DNA of 64,000 bases from Paenibacillus sp. NAIST15-1 (GCF_001894745.1 NZ_BBYF01000002.1:1-64000); one strand, 5' to 3'; shown: positions 32,923 through 43,641, counted from the stretch's first letter. Notes: generated from the letters alone by a model not told the origin. Program-made: numbers and translations.

Positions 32923-34218
32923 ATGAAAAAATGGGCTTGTCTATTGGTTGTGACGATGATGGTTCCGCTGATTTTGTCTGCTTGTGGCAGTGGAAAGACA
33001 GATGGCTCGGCCAAGGGAGACGGATCCAAGGAAGTCGTCGAGCTGAAGTTTACGGCATGGGGAGACGTGAACAGCGGTCAGTCCGAGGTGAAGCTGGCTG
33101 AGGAATTCAACAAAACGCACGACAATATTAAGGTGAAGTTCGAACCCGTCCCCGGTGATGGGTACGGCACGAAGCTGACGACTTCTCTGGCAGCGGGTAA
33201 TGCGCCGGACGTATTCCTGATCGGTGAGGGAGACTTCTACAAATATGTTGATAAGGGCGTAATTGAGCCGTTGGATAGTTATCTGGCAGAGGATAAATCC
33301 TTTGATACAGGCTTATTCCAGCAGGATCTGCTGAATATGGGCCGTATTCACGACAAGCTGTATTATTTGCCCAAAGATTTCAACCCGCTGTCCTTATGGT
33401 ACAACAAAGCGATGTTCGATGAAGCGAAGATGGAATATCCAAATGAGAACTGGACATGGAATGACCTGATGGCCACAGCACAGAAGCTGACCGCGAAGGA
33501 CGGAAACGGCAAATACGTAAAATTCGGCTTTAACGCAACGAAGTGGGAATATCCAATATACACCTATCTGTGGTCCAATGGCGCAGACATCAGCAATGAG
33601 GACGGGACAAAAGCCGAAGGCTACATGAACAGCGATAAGACGATTGCTGTGCTTGAAAAATACATCGCCATGTCCAAAGGGGCTAACAAAGTGTCGCCGA
33701 CACCTCAAGATGCAGAAACGCTGGGCGGAGACAGCTCGATGTTCATGACGAACAAGCTGGCGATGATGGTAACAGGCCGCTGGGTGAAGTCGGATTTGGA
33801 CAAATCGGATGTGAATTATGGAACGGCGCTTATTCCGAAGGGGGAAGGCGGCAACCGCGCCGGTATCATTGCGGCAGCGGGCTGGGCGATGAACGCGAAC
33901 GGGAAGCATAAGAAGGAAGCTTATGAATTCATGAAATGGCTTTCTGGCACGGAGGCCCAAAAATTGCGTTCGGAAAATGGATTCGTGCTTCCAGCAACCG
34001 TCAAGGAACTAGAGGAAGTAAAAAGCAAGGAAATTGCAGACAAACCGGTTATTGAAATGATGCAGTATGCGAAAAAGCCGGTTACACTCATATCCGGCAA
34101 TGGGCCGATCTTCGTTGAGGAGTTCGGCAAAGCGTTAGAGAAAATTTTGCTGGATCGATCCTCCATCAAGGATGCCTTGGATGAAGCCGCAAAAGCGATT
34201 GACAGCAAGATCAAGTAA
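32923..34218 (+). CDS. Sugar ABC transporter solute-binding lipoprotein
   Basis: 431 residues with lipobox ILSAC (cysteine near residue 21) and an SBP_bac_1 fold (FNKTHDNIKVKFEPVPGDGYGTKL, then GNAPDVFLIGEGDFYKYVDKG). GGGAGGG precedes the ATG. Two permease genes of the MalF/MalG type follow directly, so it should capture the oligosaccharide for them. No ATPase gene is in the locus; a shared MsmX-type ATPase is likely encoded elsewhere. Confidence 0.92.
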   Translation: MKKWACLLVVTMMVPLILSACGSGKTDGSAKGDGSKEVVELKFTAWGDVNSGQSEVKLAEEFNKTHDNIKVKFEPVPGDGYGTKLTTSLAAGNAPDVFLIGEGDFYKYVDKGVIEPLDSYLAEDKSFDTGLFQQDLLNMGRIHDKLYYLPKDFNPLSLWYNKAMFDEAKMEYPNENWTWNDLMATAQKLTAKDGNGKYVKFGFNATKWEYPIYTYLWSNGADISNEDGTKAEGYMNSDKTIAVLEKYIAMSKGANKVSPTPQDAETLGGDSSMFMTNKLAMMVTGRWVKSDLDKSDVNYGTALIPKGEGGNRAGIIAAAGWAMNANGKHKKEAYEFMKWLSGTEAQKLRSENGFVLPATVKELEEVKSKEIADKPVIEMMQYAKKPVTLISGNGPIFVEEFGKALEKILLDRSSIKDALDEAAKAIDSKIK

Positions 34219-34278
34219 ATTGGGGTATGGTGGAGCCGACTCGCTCTGCTCCACCCTCCATTCTTCAAGGAGGTTCCT

Positions 34279-35175
34279 ATGGGCAAATTTCGTTCGGAAA
34301 AAACCGGGTATTGGTTTATCCTTCCATGGTTTCTGGGCCTGCTGTTGTTCACGATCGGGCCGATGATTTTCTCGTTCGTGCTTTCTTTCAGCAAATGGGA
34401 CATTATTACGGGAATTGATTCGATTCAGTTTGTAGGCTTTGAGAATTTTATTCAAATCTTTCAGGATGAGCTGTTCTACCAGTCATTGAAGGTCACCTTC
34501 ATCTTTGCACTCGTATCCGTTCCTCTGTACCAAATGATTGCGCTGTTTGCGGCCATGCTGCTCAATATGCGCAGCCGCGGCATGAAATTCTTTCGCTTAA
34601 TCTTCTTCATGCCCTCCGTCATTCCGGCGGTGGCCGTATCGATGATGTGGATCATGATATTGAATCCGGAATACGGCATTCTGAACAAAGCGCTCGCTTG
34701 GTTCGGAATCCAGGGCCCTGCTTGGCTGCAAGATCCGTCTTACGCACTCGGTGCGTTAATCGTGATGGGAATATGGGGCATAGGCAATACGATCATTATT
34801 TACCTGTCAGGACTGCAAGGCGTACCTGAAGAGTTGTATGAAGCCGCGCAGTTGGATGGAGCCGGCATGCTGCGCCGTTTCATAAACGTAACCGTTCCAA
34901 TGATTTCTCCTACCATTTTCTTCAATCTCATTATGGGGATCATCGGTGGTTTCCAATATTTCACGCAAGCGTTCGTCATGACCAACGGCGGACCGTTGAA
35001 TTCCACTCTGTTCTATAACTTGTATTTGTATAATAAAGCATTTTTGACCTACGAAATGGGATATGCATCGGCGCTATCCTGGATTTTGTTCGCCATTATC
35101 TTGATTTTAACGCTGCTTGTCATTCGCAGTTCCTCCATGTGGGTGTATTACAACGGCGATGACGACAGAGATTGA
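34279..35175 (+). CDS. Sugar ABC transporter permease (MalF/UgpA type)
   Basis: 298 residues with six predicted membrane spans. The EAA loop that contacts the ATPase is EELYEAAQLDGAGMLRRFINVTVP. AAGGAGG before the ATG. It pairs with the permease that starts 13 bp after its stop. Confidence 0.92.
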   Translation: MGKFRSEKTGYWFILPWFLGLLLFTIGPMIFSFVLSFSKWDIITGIDSIQFVGFENFIQIFQDELFYQSLKVTFIFALVSVPLYQMIALFAAMLLNMRSRGMKFFRLIFFMPSVIPAVAVSMMWIMILNPEYGILNKALAWFGIQGPAWLQDPSYALGALIVMGIWGIGNTIIIYLSGLQGVPEELYEAAQLDGAGMLRRFINVTVPMISPTIFFNLIMGIIGGFQYFTQAFVMTNGGPLNSTLFYNLYLYNKAFLTYEMGYASALSWILFAIILILTLLVIRSSSMWVYYNGDDDRD

Positions 35176-35188
35176 GAGGTGTCCATCA

Positions 35189-36031
35189 ATGAGTACAAGT
35201 GCGATCAACACGAGGAAGCTGGCTAATGTTCTATCACTTGTTCTATTAACGGCAGGCTCGCTTATTATTTTGGTGCCGTTATTATGGACGATTTCGACCT
35301 CGTTGAAATCGCCCGGTGAAGTATTTGGTGATCAATTCTTTCCAAATATCTGGAAATGGGATAACTATGCAAAAGCAGTAACCGCAATACCGTTCTTCAC
35401 GTTTTTGGCGAATACACTGATCATCTTGATTCCGGTCTTAATCGGTACCGTATTCTCTGCCGCACTGTGTGCATATGGCTTTGCGAGATTCAAGTTCAGA
35501 GGCAAGCGCATTCTATTTCTCGTACTGCTGGCGACAATGATGCTGCCTGGCCAGGTGACGATGATACCGATGTTCATTATGTTCAAAGAGATCGGATGGG
35601 TCGATACGTTCCTGCCGCTGATCATTCCGTCCTTTTTTGGGGGCGGGGCCTTTAATATTTTCTTGATCCGGCAATTTATGCGTGGAATACCGAAGGATTT
35701 GGATGAGGCTGCGTTCGTGGACGGGGCGACCCGATGGACGATTTTCACGAAGGTCATGCTGCCGCTGAGCAAGCCTCCGCTCATTGCCGTGGCGATTTTT
35801 ACATTCATGGGCGTGTGGAATGATTTCCAGGGTCCGCTGATTTATTTAAATACGACGGATAAATATACGCTTGCGTTAGGATTGTCGATGTTTAAAGGTC
35901 TATACAATGTCGAATGGAACATGCTGATGGCGGCCACCATTCTCATTATGCTCCCTGCGCTCATCGTATTTTTTGCGGCACAAAAATACTTTATCGAAGG
36001 GATATCCTTATCGTCTGCCATGAAGGGGTAA
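35189..36031 (+). CDS. Sugar ABC transporter permease (MalG/UgpE type)
   Basis: 280 residues from the ATG at 35189 after GAGAGGTG; the ORF upstream of that overlaps the previous gene. Six membrane spans; EAA loop KDLDEAAFVDGATRWTIFTKVMLP. Together with the MalF-type partner it forms the membrane channel of the locus importer. Confidence 0.92.
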   Translation: MSTSAINTRKLANVLSLVLLTAGSLIILVPLLWTISTSLKSPGEVFGDQFFPNIWKWDNYAKAVTAIPFFTFLANTLIILIPVLIGTVFSAALCAYGFARFKFRGKRILFLVLLATMMLPGQVTMIPMFIMFKEIGWVDTFLPLIIPSFFGGGAFNIFLIRQFMRGIPKDLDEAAFVDGATRWTIFTKVMLPLSKPPLIAVAIFTFMGVWNDFQGPLIYLNTTDKYTLALGLSMFKGLYNVEWNMLMAATILIMLPALIVFFAAQKYFIEGISLSSAMKG

Positions 36032-36125
36032 GAGTGGGGAATAGGCGGCAAGTACCGGAGAGGCTTCGAAAGAATGAGCTGGGAAAGGAATCAAGTGGAA
36101 TCACATCGATAAGGGAGAGGGCACT

Positions 36126-38321
36126 ATGGTAAGCAAGATGAGCAGACACCCCTTCAACGTGTACTTGAATGCGGGGGAGTACGTTAAAGTAAACGGTACG
36201 CAGGACGGTTATTTCCCTGATTTTGGGCATCATGTTGCGAATGAAATGGGCGGAGTATGGCTGCACCCGGTTAAGTTGCTGGACGGCTTCTGGCTAAAAG
36301 TCACGGATACCGAGCGGCATATTTCCGTATGGTCGAAATCAGATTCTTTTGAAAATTTGCCATGGGGAAGCCGATTCAAATACGACCATGGCTTGGGACA
36401 TATACCGGTAGAAATCACGCGAACACAGTTCGCGCCGGAGCTGGAAAAAGGATTCGTCGTTCATTATGAAATCCATAATGATGCGGATTGCGATACGCAC
36501 TTGAGCTTGGAACTGCTCGCACGGACGGATCTTCGTCCCGTGTGGTTCTCGGAGGAAATCGGCATACAGGACGGAGAGGAGGATACGGCCCAGATCTTGA
36601 CGCCTCGCACGGTGTTGGCAAAGGATTGTGACCATGAATGGTATGTGCTGGTCGGTACCGATCTTTCTGGGGAGCGGGTGGAAACAGGCCGGCATTTATT
36701 CGGACCCGAATTCACGAGCGGTAATGGAACGGGTATCAAGTTTGCCACTGATGTCACTTTGGCTGCCGGCGAACGATTGTCTTTTCACGTTGTAATCGCC
36801 GGTTCTTATATGTCCCGTGAGGAATGCGAGCAAACGTATCGGACACTAACGACTTCTCATTCTCATTTGCTGAAGGAGAAGCAGGCTCTGTATGAACAAA
36901 TTGCACAGCGCGCCGAGCTGGAGATCGAAGGGGAGAGCACAATCAATGAAGTGTTTGCGTGGGTGAAGTGGAATAACCAGTGGCTTGTTCAAACCGTGGA
37001 CGGGATCGGCAGAGGATTGACCGCCGGGTCTCCGCACTATCCGTGGTGGTTCGGCTGCGACAATACGTATGCGCTGCAGGGCGTACTGGCGATCGGTGAT
37101 CAGCAGCTCGTGCGGGACACGATGGGGCTGCTGCGGGAGAAGTCGAAGGAAGTGAACGGCAATGGCCGCATTGTGCATGAGATTACGACGATGGGCGTCG
37201 TCGCCAATCCGGGCAATACGCAGGAAACCGCGCATTTCATCGCTTTTGTCTGGGAAATGTTTTGCTGGATTGGCGATGTGGAGCTGCTGCGCGAATACTA
37301 TCCCGATTGTGTGCACGGCTTACAGTGGCTGCTTGAAGAGATGGATCCAGATGGAGACCTGCTGCCTTCCGGTTATGGAATTATTGAAATTGCCGGCTTG
37401 AATATGGAGCTGATCGATTCGGCGGTGTACACCGTGAAGGCTGTGGAAGCTTTGATGCACATGAGCGCAGTGCTGGAAGAACGCGAGAACCACGAGCGGT
37501 ACAACATGCTGTATGAACGCATCCGTGAAGCTGTTGAAGCGCTGTATTGGTGCGAAGAGGAATCGCTGTATGCGGACGCAGTGGCGGCGAAGAAAGATAT
37601 CGCTCCCAAGGTTAGCGTTATGGCAGCACTGGCTGAGAAGCATGGGATTGCTGACTATCGCGAGTATATCGAGGATTTGCTCGCCGGCCAGTCTGAAGAG
37701 GAGCAAGAGCGAGGCTGGCTGCTCAACAAGAACTGGGTGATCGTAACGCCGATGGAAGCGGGAATTGCTCAGGCTGATCGCGCGCAGCGAGCGCTGGCAA
37801 GTATGCGGAACGAGGAGTTCATCGGCGAGTATGGAACTTATCTGGCTGCTCTGTATAAGCAGGGCATGATGACGATCTCGACGGGAGCGCATGCTGTAGC
37901 TGAGGCTACCTATGGCAATGCTGATGCGGCCTTGGATTTGTTGAACCGGATGCTGCGCTCCTACTCCATGGCGCTGCCGGGCTCGATGAGCGAAATGTCG
38001 CCTGATTATGGCTGCGTGGTTCAAGCGTGGACGACTTATGCGCTGGCTGTTCCCGTCATCCGCCATTTCTTCGGCATAAAGCCGGAAGCTTATCACAGCC
38101 ATGTTCGGCTGGAACCAGTCATTCCGACCGCTTGGGCAGGGAAGCGAATGCGGCTGCGGCAGGTTCGAATCGGGGAGGCGTTGTTCGATATATCGTTGAC
38201 GATGTCCGCCGTTTCCAAGCTGCATGTTGAGATTGACAATCCCGACGCATGGAGCTTCGCATTCTTATGGAATGGACAAACCGTAGAGAGCAGCGAGAAG
38301 CACATTCATTTGCACATATAA
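36126..38321 (+). CDS. Six-hairpin glycosidase (glycogen-debranching/GH63-like), 731 aa
   Basis: An N-terminal beta-sandwich (~1-250) is followed by an (alpha/alpha)6 barrel: WVKWNNQWLVQTVDGIGRG, SPHYPWWFGCDNTYALQG, NGRIVHEIT, NTQETAHFIAFVW, then MELIDSAVYTVKA. The arrangement of W-F-G-C-D-N and the E/D-rich barrel loops is that of amylo-1,6-glucosidase-like enzymes. No signal peptide, so it acts in the cytoplasm on imported oligosaccharides. It sits between the permease and beta-phosphoglucomutase genes. The precise GH family is uncertain. Confidence 0.7.
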   Translation: MVSKMSRHPFNVYLNAGEYVKVNGTQDGYFPDFGHHVANEMGGVWLHPVKLLDGFWLKVTDTERHISVWSKSDSFENLPWGSRFKYDHGLGHIPVEITRTQFAPELEKGFVVHYEIHNDADCDTHLSLELLARTDLRPVWFSEEIGIQDGEEDTAQILTPRTVLAKDCDHEWYVLVGTDLSGERVETGRHLFGPEFTSGNGTGIKFATDVTLAAGERLSFHVVIAGSYMSREECEQTYRTLTTSHSHLLKEKQALYEQIAQRAELEIEGESTINEVFAWVKWNNQWLVQTVDGIGRGLTAGSPHYPWWFGCDNTYALQGVLAIGDQQLVRDTMGLLREKSKEVNGNGRIVHEITTMGVVANPGNTQETAHFIAFVWEMFCWIGDVELLREYYPDCVHGLQWLLEEMDPDGDLLPSGYGIIEIAGLNMELIDSAVYTVKAVEALMHMSAVLEERENHERYNMLYERIREAVEALYWCEEESLYADAVAAKKDIAPKVSVMAALAEKHGIADYREYIEDLLAGQSEEEQERGWLLNKNWVIVTPMEAGIAQADRAQRALASMRNEEFIGEYGTYLAALYKQGMMTISTGAHAVAEATYGNADAALDLLNRMLRSYSMALPGSMSEMSPDYGCVVQAWTTYALAVPVIRHFFGIKPEAYHSHVRLEPVIPTAWAGKRMRLRQVRIGEALFDISLTMSAVSKLHVEIDNPDAWSFAFLWNGQTVESSEKHIHLHI

Positions 38322-38343
38322 AGGCATATCCGTTTGCTTGAAG

Positions 38344-38371
38344 ATGTGAAATGTGAAATGTGAAATGTGAA
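38344..38371 (+). repeat. 7-bp tandem repeat ATGTGAA x4
   Basis: Four perfect copies of ATGTGAA between the six-hairpin glycosidase and the beta-phosphoglucomutase genes, followed by looser GAGCAATGGAA-type repeats. It lies in transcribed spacer upstream of the next ribosome site. Confidence 0.9.
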
Positions 38372-38451
38372 ACAGGCAATGAGCAATGGAAAATGGAACG
38401 ATGGAACGCAAGGACAATCACGAGCTGCATACATGCGAGGGGGAGAATCGG

Positions 38452-39135
38452 ATGAAGGTGAGAGCCGTCTTATTTGATCTGGATGGCGTCATTACAGATA
38501 CTGCGGAATATCACTATATGGCTTGGAAGCAGTTGGCGACCGAATTGAATATTATCATCGACCGCGAGTTCAACGAGCAGCTCAAGGGCGTAAGCCGTAT
38601 GGAATCGCTTGAGCGCATATTGCGCCATGGAGGATGCGAGCATAACTTTACGGATGCGGACAAAATCGGGCTTGCGACGAAGAAAAACAAGCAATATGTG
38701 GAGCTGCTCAAGCAGGTAAAGCCGCAGGATGTGTTTCCAGGAATTCGCGAATTGCTGCTGGAGCTGCAGGATAACGGTGTGCATGCGGTCGTTGCTTCGG
38801 CAAGCAAAAATGCGCCGCAAATTTTGCAATCCTTAGAGTTGACCTCGTTGTTCGATTATATTGTCAATCCGGACGAAGTTGCACAAGGCAAGCCGGCGCC
38901 TGATATATTCCTGCGCGGTGCTGAAGCCGTAGGCGTGCCAACAGACCATTGTATCGGAATCGAAGATGCGCAGGCTGGCATTGCCGCGATTAAATCTGCC
39001 CATATGGCAGCGGTCGGCATCGGCAACGAGAACCTGCTGAAGGCCTCGGGGGCGGATGTCGTACTGCCGACGACGGAGGCACTGACGCTCTCTTTCCTGC
39101 AATCGGTAGGCAAAGCGGAAGCAGCAAATCAATAA
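38452..39135 (+). CDS. pgmB: Beta-phosphoglucomutase (HAD family)
   Basis: 227 residues from ATG 38452, after GAGGGGGAG; upstream in-frame ATGs lack such a site. HAD motif I is FDLDGVITDTAEYH (nucleophile and acid/base aspartates), motif II is the serine in VVASASKNA, motif IV IGIEDAQAG. It converts beta-glucose-1-phosphate, the product of GH65 phosphorylases, to glucose-6-phosphate. Lying between a six-hairpin glycosidase and a GH65 gene, it closes the energy-saving route of the locus. Confidence 0.93.
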   Translation: MKVRAVLFDLDGVITDTAEYHYMAWKQLATELNIIIDREFNEQLKGVSRMESLERILRHGGCEHNFTDADKIGLATKKNKQYVELLKQVKPQDVFPGIRELLLELQDNGVHAVVASASKNAPQILQSLELTSLFDYIVNPDEVAQGKPAPDIFLRGAEAVGVPTDHCIGIEDAQAGIAAIKSAHMAAVGIGNENLLKASGADVVLPTTEALTLSFLQSVGKAEAANQ

Positions 39136-39197
39136 GGAGCCGATCCTCAATCGGCTTCTTTGCTTTTAGCAACGGATAGGCGAAGGGGGAACTTGAC

Positions 39198-41504
39198 ATG
39201 AAACAAGGAAGCATCATTTATCCGAATGAGCCCTGGACAATAACAGAAGAAACGCCAGCCCTAGTGAATAATCAGCGCAGTGAAACGGTGTTCGCCGTCG
39301 CGAATGGCTACATCGGCATGCGCGGCAGCTTCGAGGAGGGCTTTAGCGGTTCGGAAGGCTTGTCGCTGAACGGAACTTATTTGAACGGATTCTACGAATC
39401 TACTCCGATTCAATATGGGGAGGAAGCCTTCGGTTACGCTAAAAACAGGCAAACGATGTTGAACGTTACCGACAGTAAGGGCATTGAGCTGTGGGTGGAC
39501 GGAGAAAGGTTCGATGTATGGAAGTCAACGGTACAAGAGTATCGTCGCCAATTGCACATGCGCCAAGGCACCATGACACGCAGCTTGCGCTGGAAGACTG
39601 GACAAGGTAAGCTGCTTGACCTGCATATCGAGCGCTTTGCGTCTTTTGCTGAGAAGCATCTTGCCTTGATTCGTTATCGGGTTACACCGCTCAATTTCTC
39701 GGGGCCACTGCGAATCGTCTCCACCATGAACGGGGAAGTGACCAATCAAGTGACGATGGGCGATCCTCGGACAGGCTCAGGCTTTGCAGGACAAGTGCTG
39801 TTGACGAAGGAGTTGAAGGAGAACGGAACGTATGGCGGCATGCTGCATCGCACGAAAAATACCGGATTTACGCTGGTGTCGGGTATGGAGCATGACTTGA
39901 ATACAGCGTACACAGCCACAACGGTTATGCAGGATCAACGAATGGAGATGACATTCACGGTGGAGGCTGTTCAAGGAGAAGCCGTCATGTTTGATAAATT
40001 TATATCCTATCATAGCTGTAAGGAGGAGACGCAAGCCGACTTATGGTTCCGTTCGATTGCCCTGCTAACCTCTGCCAAAACGAAAGCCTATGAATGGTAT
40101 CAGTCGCAGCAGGCGGACATTCTCGCCGAGTTCTGGAGTACTGCAGATATTTCCGTAGAAGGCGATCCGGCACTGCAGCAGGGGCTTCGGTTCAATGCTT
40201 ATCATTTATTTCAATCGGTCGGCAGGGACGGCGAAACGAATATGGGGGCGAAGGGCATTACGGGAGAAGGCTATGAGGGCCACTATTTCTGGGATACGGA
40301 GACGTATGTTCTTCCCTTCTTCTTATATACAAACCCCTCTATTGCCCGCCAATTGCTGAAGTATCGCCACCGAATTCTGCCTAAGGCAAAGGCGCGCGCG
40401 GCGGAGCTGGGCTATGCAGGGGCATTGTATGCGTGGCGGACGATCGACGGAGAAGAGACGTCTCCCTATTATCCAGCAGGCTCGGCCCAACTGCACATTA
40501 ACGCGGATATCGCTTATGCTGTGAAAAAGTATGTTGAGGCGACGAATGATGACGCCTACCTGCTGGAGGAAGGCTTGGATATTTTAATCGAGACGTGCCG
40601 ATTTTTTGCCGATGCGGGCGATTGGATCGAAGGGAAAGGGTTTTGCCTGAATGGGGTGACGGGGCCTGACGAGTATACGGCCATGGTCAACAATAATACG
40701 TACACGAATGTGATGGTGAAAGATCAGCTCGAATTTACAGTACATTCGCTGCGGCGAATGAAGAACGACATAAATGCATGGAACCGGCTCATCTTGTGTC
40801 ATCAGGTAAGTGATCAAGAATTGGATGAATGGTCAAGAATGGCTGAGCAAATGTATGTTCACCGTGCAAAAGGCTTGATCGGACAAGACGATAGCTTCTT
40901 GGACAAGGCCGTATGGGATTTTGAGGGAACACCCAAGGATAAATATCCGCTTCTGTTACACTACCATCCGATGGTTATCTATAAATACCAGGTGCTCAAG
41001 CAGGCGGATTTGGTGCTTGCCTTTTATTTGCAGGGACATCGTTTTACGAAAGAAGAGAAGCTAGCCAATTATTGGTACTACGAGCCGCTGACGACGCATG
41101 ATTCTTCCCTGTCGGCCTGCATTTATGCCATTGTCGCGGCAGAGCTTGGCGAGATCGAGAAAGCGTACGACTATTTCATGCAATCGGCGCGGATGGATTT
41201 GGACGATTTCCATGGCAATGTCAAGGATGGCATTCATTCCGCCTCCATGGCCGGCAGCTGGCTGACAATCGTGAACGGCTTTGCGGGCATGCGCCATGAC
41301 GAGCACGAACTAACCTTCTGTCCGACCATTCCAGCAGCTTGGAGCAGCTACGCGTTCCGAGTGCAGTATCATGGCAGTATCGTTGAAGTAACGGTAACCA
41401 AGGACGCTGCGACATATACGTTAGCTGTGGGTGAGCCGGTTCGGCTGAAACATGGAAATAAACCGTTCGTGCTGGAAGACAGTATGACAATAGAATTACA
41501 ATAA
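39198..41504 (+). CDS. GH65 disaccharide phosphorylase, second copy, 768 aa
   Basis: GH65 architecture as in the first copy. Barrel motif NMGAKGITGEGYEGHYFWDTETY; catalytic acid Glu492 in GPDEYTAMVNNNTYTN; phosphate-site residues near KQADLVLA and HDSSLSACI. It differs clearly from the 30443-32812 enzyme in length and substrate-loop sequence, so the pair likely covers two different alpha-glucobioses or one phosphorylase and one hydrolase-like relative. Last gene of the locus, before a bidirectional terminator. Confidence 0.9.
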   Translation: MKQGSIIYPNEPWTITEETPALVNNQRSETVFAVANGYIGMRGSFEEGFSGSEGLSLNGTYLNGFYESTPIQYGEEAFGYAKNRQTMLNVTDSKGIELWVDGERFDVWKSTVQEYRRQLHMRQGTMTRSLRWKTGQGKLLDLHIERFASFAEKHLALIRYRVTPLNFSGPLRIVSTMNGEVTNQVTMGDPRTGSGFAGQVLLTKELKENGTYGGMLHRTKNTGFTLVSGMEHDLNTAYTATTVMQDQRMEMTFTVEAVQGEAVMFDKFISYHSCKEETQADLWFRSIALLTSAKTKAYEWYQSQQADILAEFWSTADISVEGDPALQQGLRFNAYHLFQSVGRDGETNMGAKGITGEGYEGHYFWDTETYVLPFFLYTNPSIARQLLKYRHRILPKAKARAAELGYAGALYAWRTIDGEETSPYYPAGSAQLHINADIAYAVKKYVEATNDDAYLLEEGLDILIETCRFFADAGDWIEGKGFCLNGVTGPDEYTAMVNNNTYTNVMVKDQLEFTVHSLRRMKNDINAWNRLILCHQVSDQELDEWSRMAEQMYVHRAKGLIGQDDSFLDKAVWDFEGTPKDKYPLLLHYHPMVIYKYQVLKQADLVLAFYLQGHRFTKEEKLANYWYYEPLTTHDSSLSACIYAIVAAELGEIEKAYDYFMQSARMDLDDFHGNVKDGIHSASMAGSWLTIVNGFAGMRHDEHELTFCPTIPAAWSSYAFRVQYHGSIVEVTVTKDAATYTLAVGEPVRLKHGNKPFVLEDSMTIELQ

Positions 41505-41545
41505 AATAGGAAAATCGTTCCGCACGACACGAAAATATTTACACA

Positions 41546-41578
41546 AATAGACCGTTCCCAGCAAGGAAACGGTCTATT
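41546..41578. terminator. Bidirectional terminator
   Basis: AATAGACCGTTCC and GGAAACGGTCTATT form the stem, with A/T-rich flanks serving both the GH65 gene (+) and the chemoreceptor gene (-). Confidence 0.85.
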
Positions 41579-41585
41579 TTTCTTT

Positions 41586-43634
41586 CTATTCGGTTTTGAA
41601 TTTCGAGGAAGCCTCTCTTAACTGCTTAGTCAATGAGTCGATCTCTTCAATCATCGAGGACAATTGCTGCACCATAGCCGATTGTACTTGAATCGTAGAG
41701 GTTACCTGCTCAACGGAAGCAGACACTTCTTCGCCAGAAGCGGACAAGTTCTGAGCCAGCTCCATAACGTCCTCTTTGCCTCGCTTCATGTTGTCCATTT
41801 CGTAGGCCATGCCCTTGATTTGTTCTGTAATGTCAACAACGTTGTTCAAAATGGCTTCAAACGCCAGCTTTGTATCATCTACGTATTGATTTTGCTTGGC
41901 AGACACATGTTGAAGGCTTCTTACTGATCCATTTGCCTCCTGCGCCAAGCTTAGGTTGTCTGTGATGATTTCCTCGATCTCGCTTGATTGCTTTGCACAT
42001 AGCTCCGCCAATTGTCTTACTTCGGAAGCAACAACGGCGAATCCTTTGCCGTGCTCCCCAGCCCGTGCTGCTTCTATCGATGCGTTAAGGGCGAGCAAGT
42101 TCGTTTGCTTTGCAATCTTGCCGATGGTTTCCGTAATGGAGGCAATGCGCAAGGAGCTTTCCTCCAGCTTGGTCGTGATGGCTGCGATTGAAGCAACTTC
42201 CTGTTCACTGTCACCATGAGTATGAATAAGCTGATTCACGACTTCATTTCCGCTATGGAAGACTTCAATAATGGAATCCGTCCGATCCTTCACAGCGGAT
42301 GACAATTGATTGACAACTGCAATTTTATCCCCAAGATCACCGAACTTATTTACGATTTGCTCGGTATCAAGCGCTTGGGACTCTATCGCTTTGGCGATTT
42401 CCATGGTCGTAATCGATGTTTCCTGAATGGATATCGTCGTCTGCTTGGAGGCGGTATCCAATTCATTTGTGCTTGTGTTCAAGTGCTCGATGGAGTGATT
42501 CATTTGGGAAATCAAGCTCTTATTTTGTTCGACCATGACGGTGAAGCTGTCCGCCAAGTCTTTGAATTCACTCTTGTAGTTGCCTGTTGCGGCAACGGTA
42601 AGGTCGCCGGACGCCAATGTCTTGAACAAGTCGGTTAGTCTTGCGATTGGCCGCGTAATCGTACGTGAGATGAGGATACCCACCGTCAAGGATATCAATA
42701 GGGCAACAAGTGTAATGATCGATATTTTGGCGAATAGATCATTAAGAGGTTTCTTAATATTCTTATAGCTGTCTTGCACCACAATTGTCCAATCTGCTTT
42801 CGGAATTTTGGAATAACGGATAAAGTATTCCGGATCCTCAATACCACCTCGGGAAATTTGCCCCTTAACCGGAGTCTGAACGACTGAATTAAACTTATCG
42901 GATTCTACCATCTGCCCAATTGCGGAGTTATTGCTTGAGTGGAAGATGGTTCGGCCTTCGCGATCCAAGATTATGGTGCTTCCTTGCCCATTTTCGTCCG
43001 CATGCTTCAGTTGGTCTACAAAAAACGAGGTGTTCACGGTCATAATAAACACACCTTCAACATTCGAGCCATCTCCCAGGATAGGCTGAGCGAACACAAC
43101 CACCTGACTGCCGGTACTTTTGGATACAATCGACTCGCTGATGAACGATTGTCCTTTCATTGCCGCTTGGAAATAGGCTCGATCCGTGCGGCTGCTTCCA
43201 ATGTTGTCTCGGTTCGAACTCGCAATGATGATGCCGTTCTTATCGATGAGACTGCCCGAGCTCGTTTTGAGACTATCAGCCATCAGCTTATTTGCCTTCG
43301 TGAAAAGCGGATTGCGTTCAGAGAAAAAATCGTCATCCTTTAAGGAATGCTCCGCCCGAAGCTGCAGCAAGGAAAGGTATGTCTGATTAATAGACGCCAA
43401 ATAAATGGACTGCTCCTCCAGCTGCACGGACGACCATAACCCTTCACCGATGCGGTTGGCATTCAAAATCATGTTGTTCTTGCTTTCCTTCAAAAGCATG
43501 TCGGACCCGTACCAGTACAAAATAGAACTCGTTCCAATCAACATGCATACCGCCAAGGTGCTGATTAACAACGGAAGTTTTACTTGCAGTGACATATTCC
43601 CGATGCGAATGCCCCACTTCTTATGTGTTACCAT
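41586..43634 (-). CDS. Methyl-accepting chemotaxis protein (dCache type), copy A
   Basis: 682 residues from ATG 43634 after AGGGGTGAG; the ORF extends upstream to 43658 without support. TM1 near residues 20-45, a large extracellular sensor (~46-300) with the dCache-like [15 protein letters not shown] and [11 protein letters not shown]2, a HAMP domain ([23 protein letters not shown]) and the signalling hairpin with the tip region EIARSIGxAARAGE-like segment [27 protein letters not shown]. It should control flagellar behaviour in response to an external solute. It is a close paralog of the next gene. Confidence 0.92.
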   Translation of the reverse strand: MVTHKKWGIRIGNMSLQVKLPLLISTLAVCMLIGTSSILYWYGSDMLLKESKNNMILNANRIGEGLWSSVQLEEQSIYLASINQTYLSLLQLRAEHSLKDDDFFSERNPLFTKANKLMADSLKTSSGSLIDKNGIIIASSNRDNIGSSRTDRAYFQAAMKGQSFISESIVSKSTGSQVVVFAQPILGDGSNVEGVFIMTVNTSFFVDQLKHADENGQGSTIILDREGRTIFHSSNNSAIGQMVESDKFNSVVQTPVKGQISRGGIEDPEYFIRYSKIPKADWTIVVQDSYKNIKKPLNDLFAKISIITLVALLISLTVGILISRTITRPIARLTDLFKTLASGDLTVAATGNYKSEFKDLADSFTVMVEQNKSLISQMNHSIEHLNTSTNELDTASKQTTISIQETSITTMEIAKAIESQALDTEQIVNKFGDLGDKIAVVNQLSSAVKDRTDSIIEVFHSGNEVVNQLIHTHGDSEQEVASIAAITTKLEESSLRIASITETIGKIAKQTNLLALNASIEAARAGEHGKGFAVVASEVRQLAELCAKQSSEIEEIITDNLSLAQEANGSVRSLQHVSAKQNQYVDDTKLAFEAILNNVVDITEQIKGMAYEMDNMKRGKEDVMELAQNLSASGEEVSASVEQVTSTIQVQSAMVQQLSSMIEEIDSLTKQLREASSKFKTE

Positions 43635-43641
43635 TTTCGTC

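Noticed and set aside
37320-38225. 301-codon minus-strand ORF
   Set aside because: Antisense shadow of the well-supported six-hairpin glycosidase gene.
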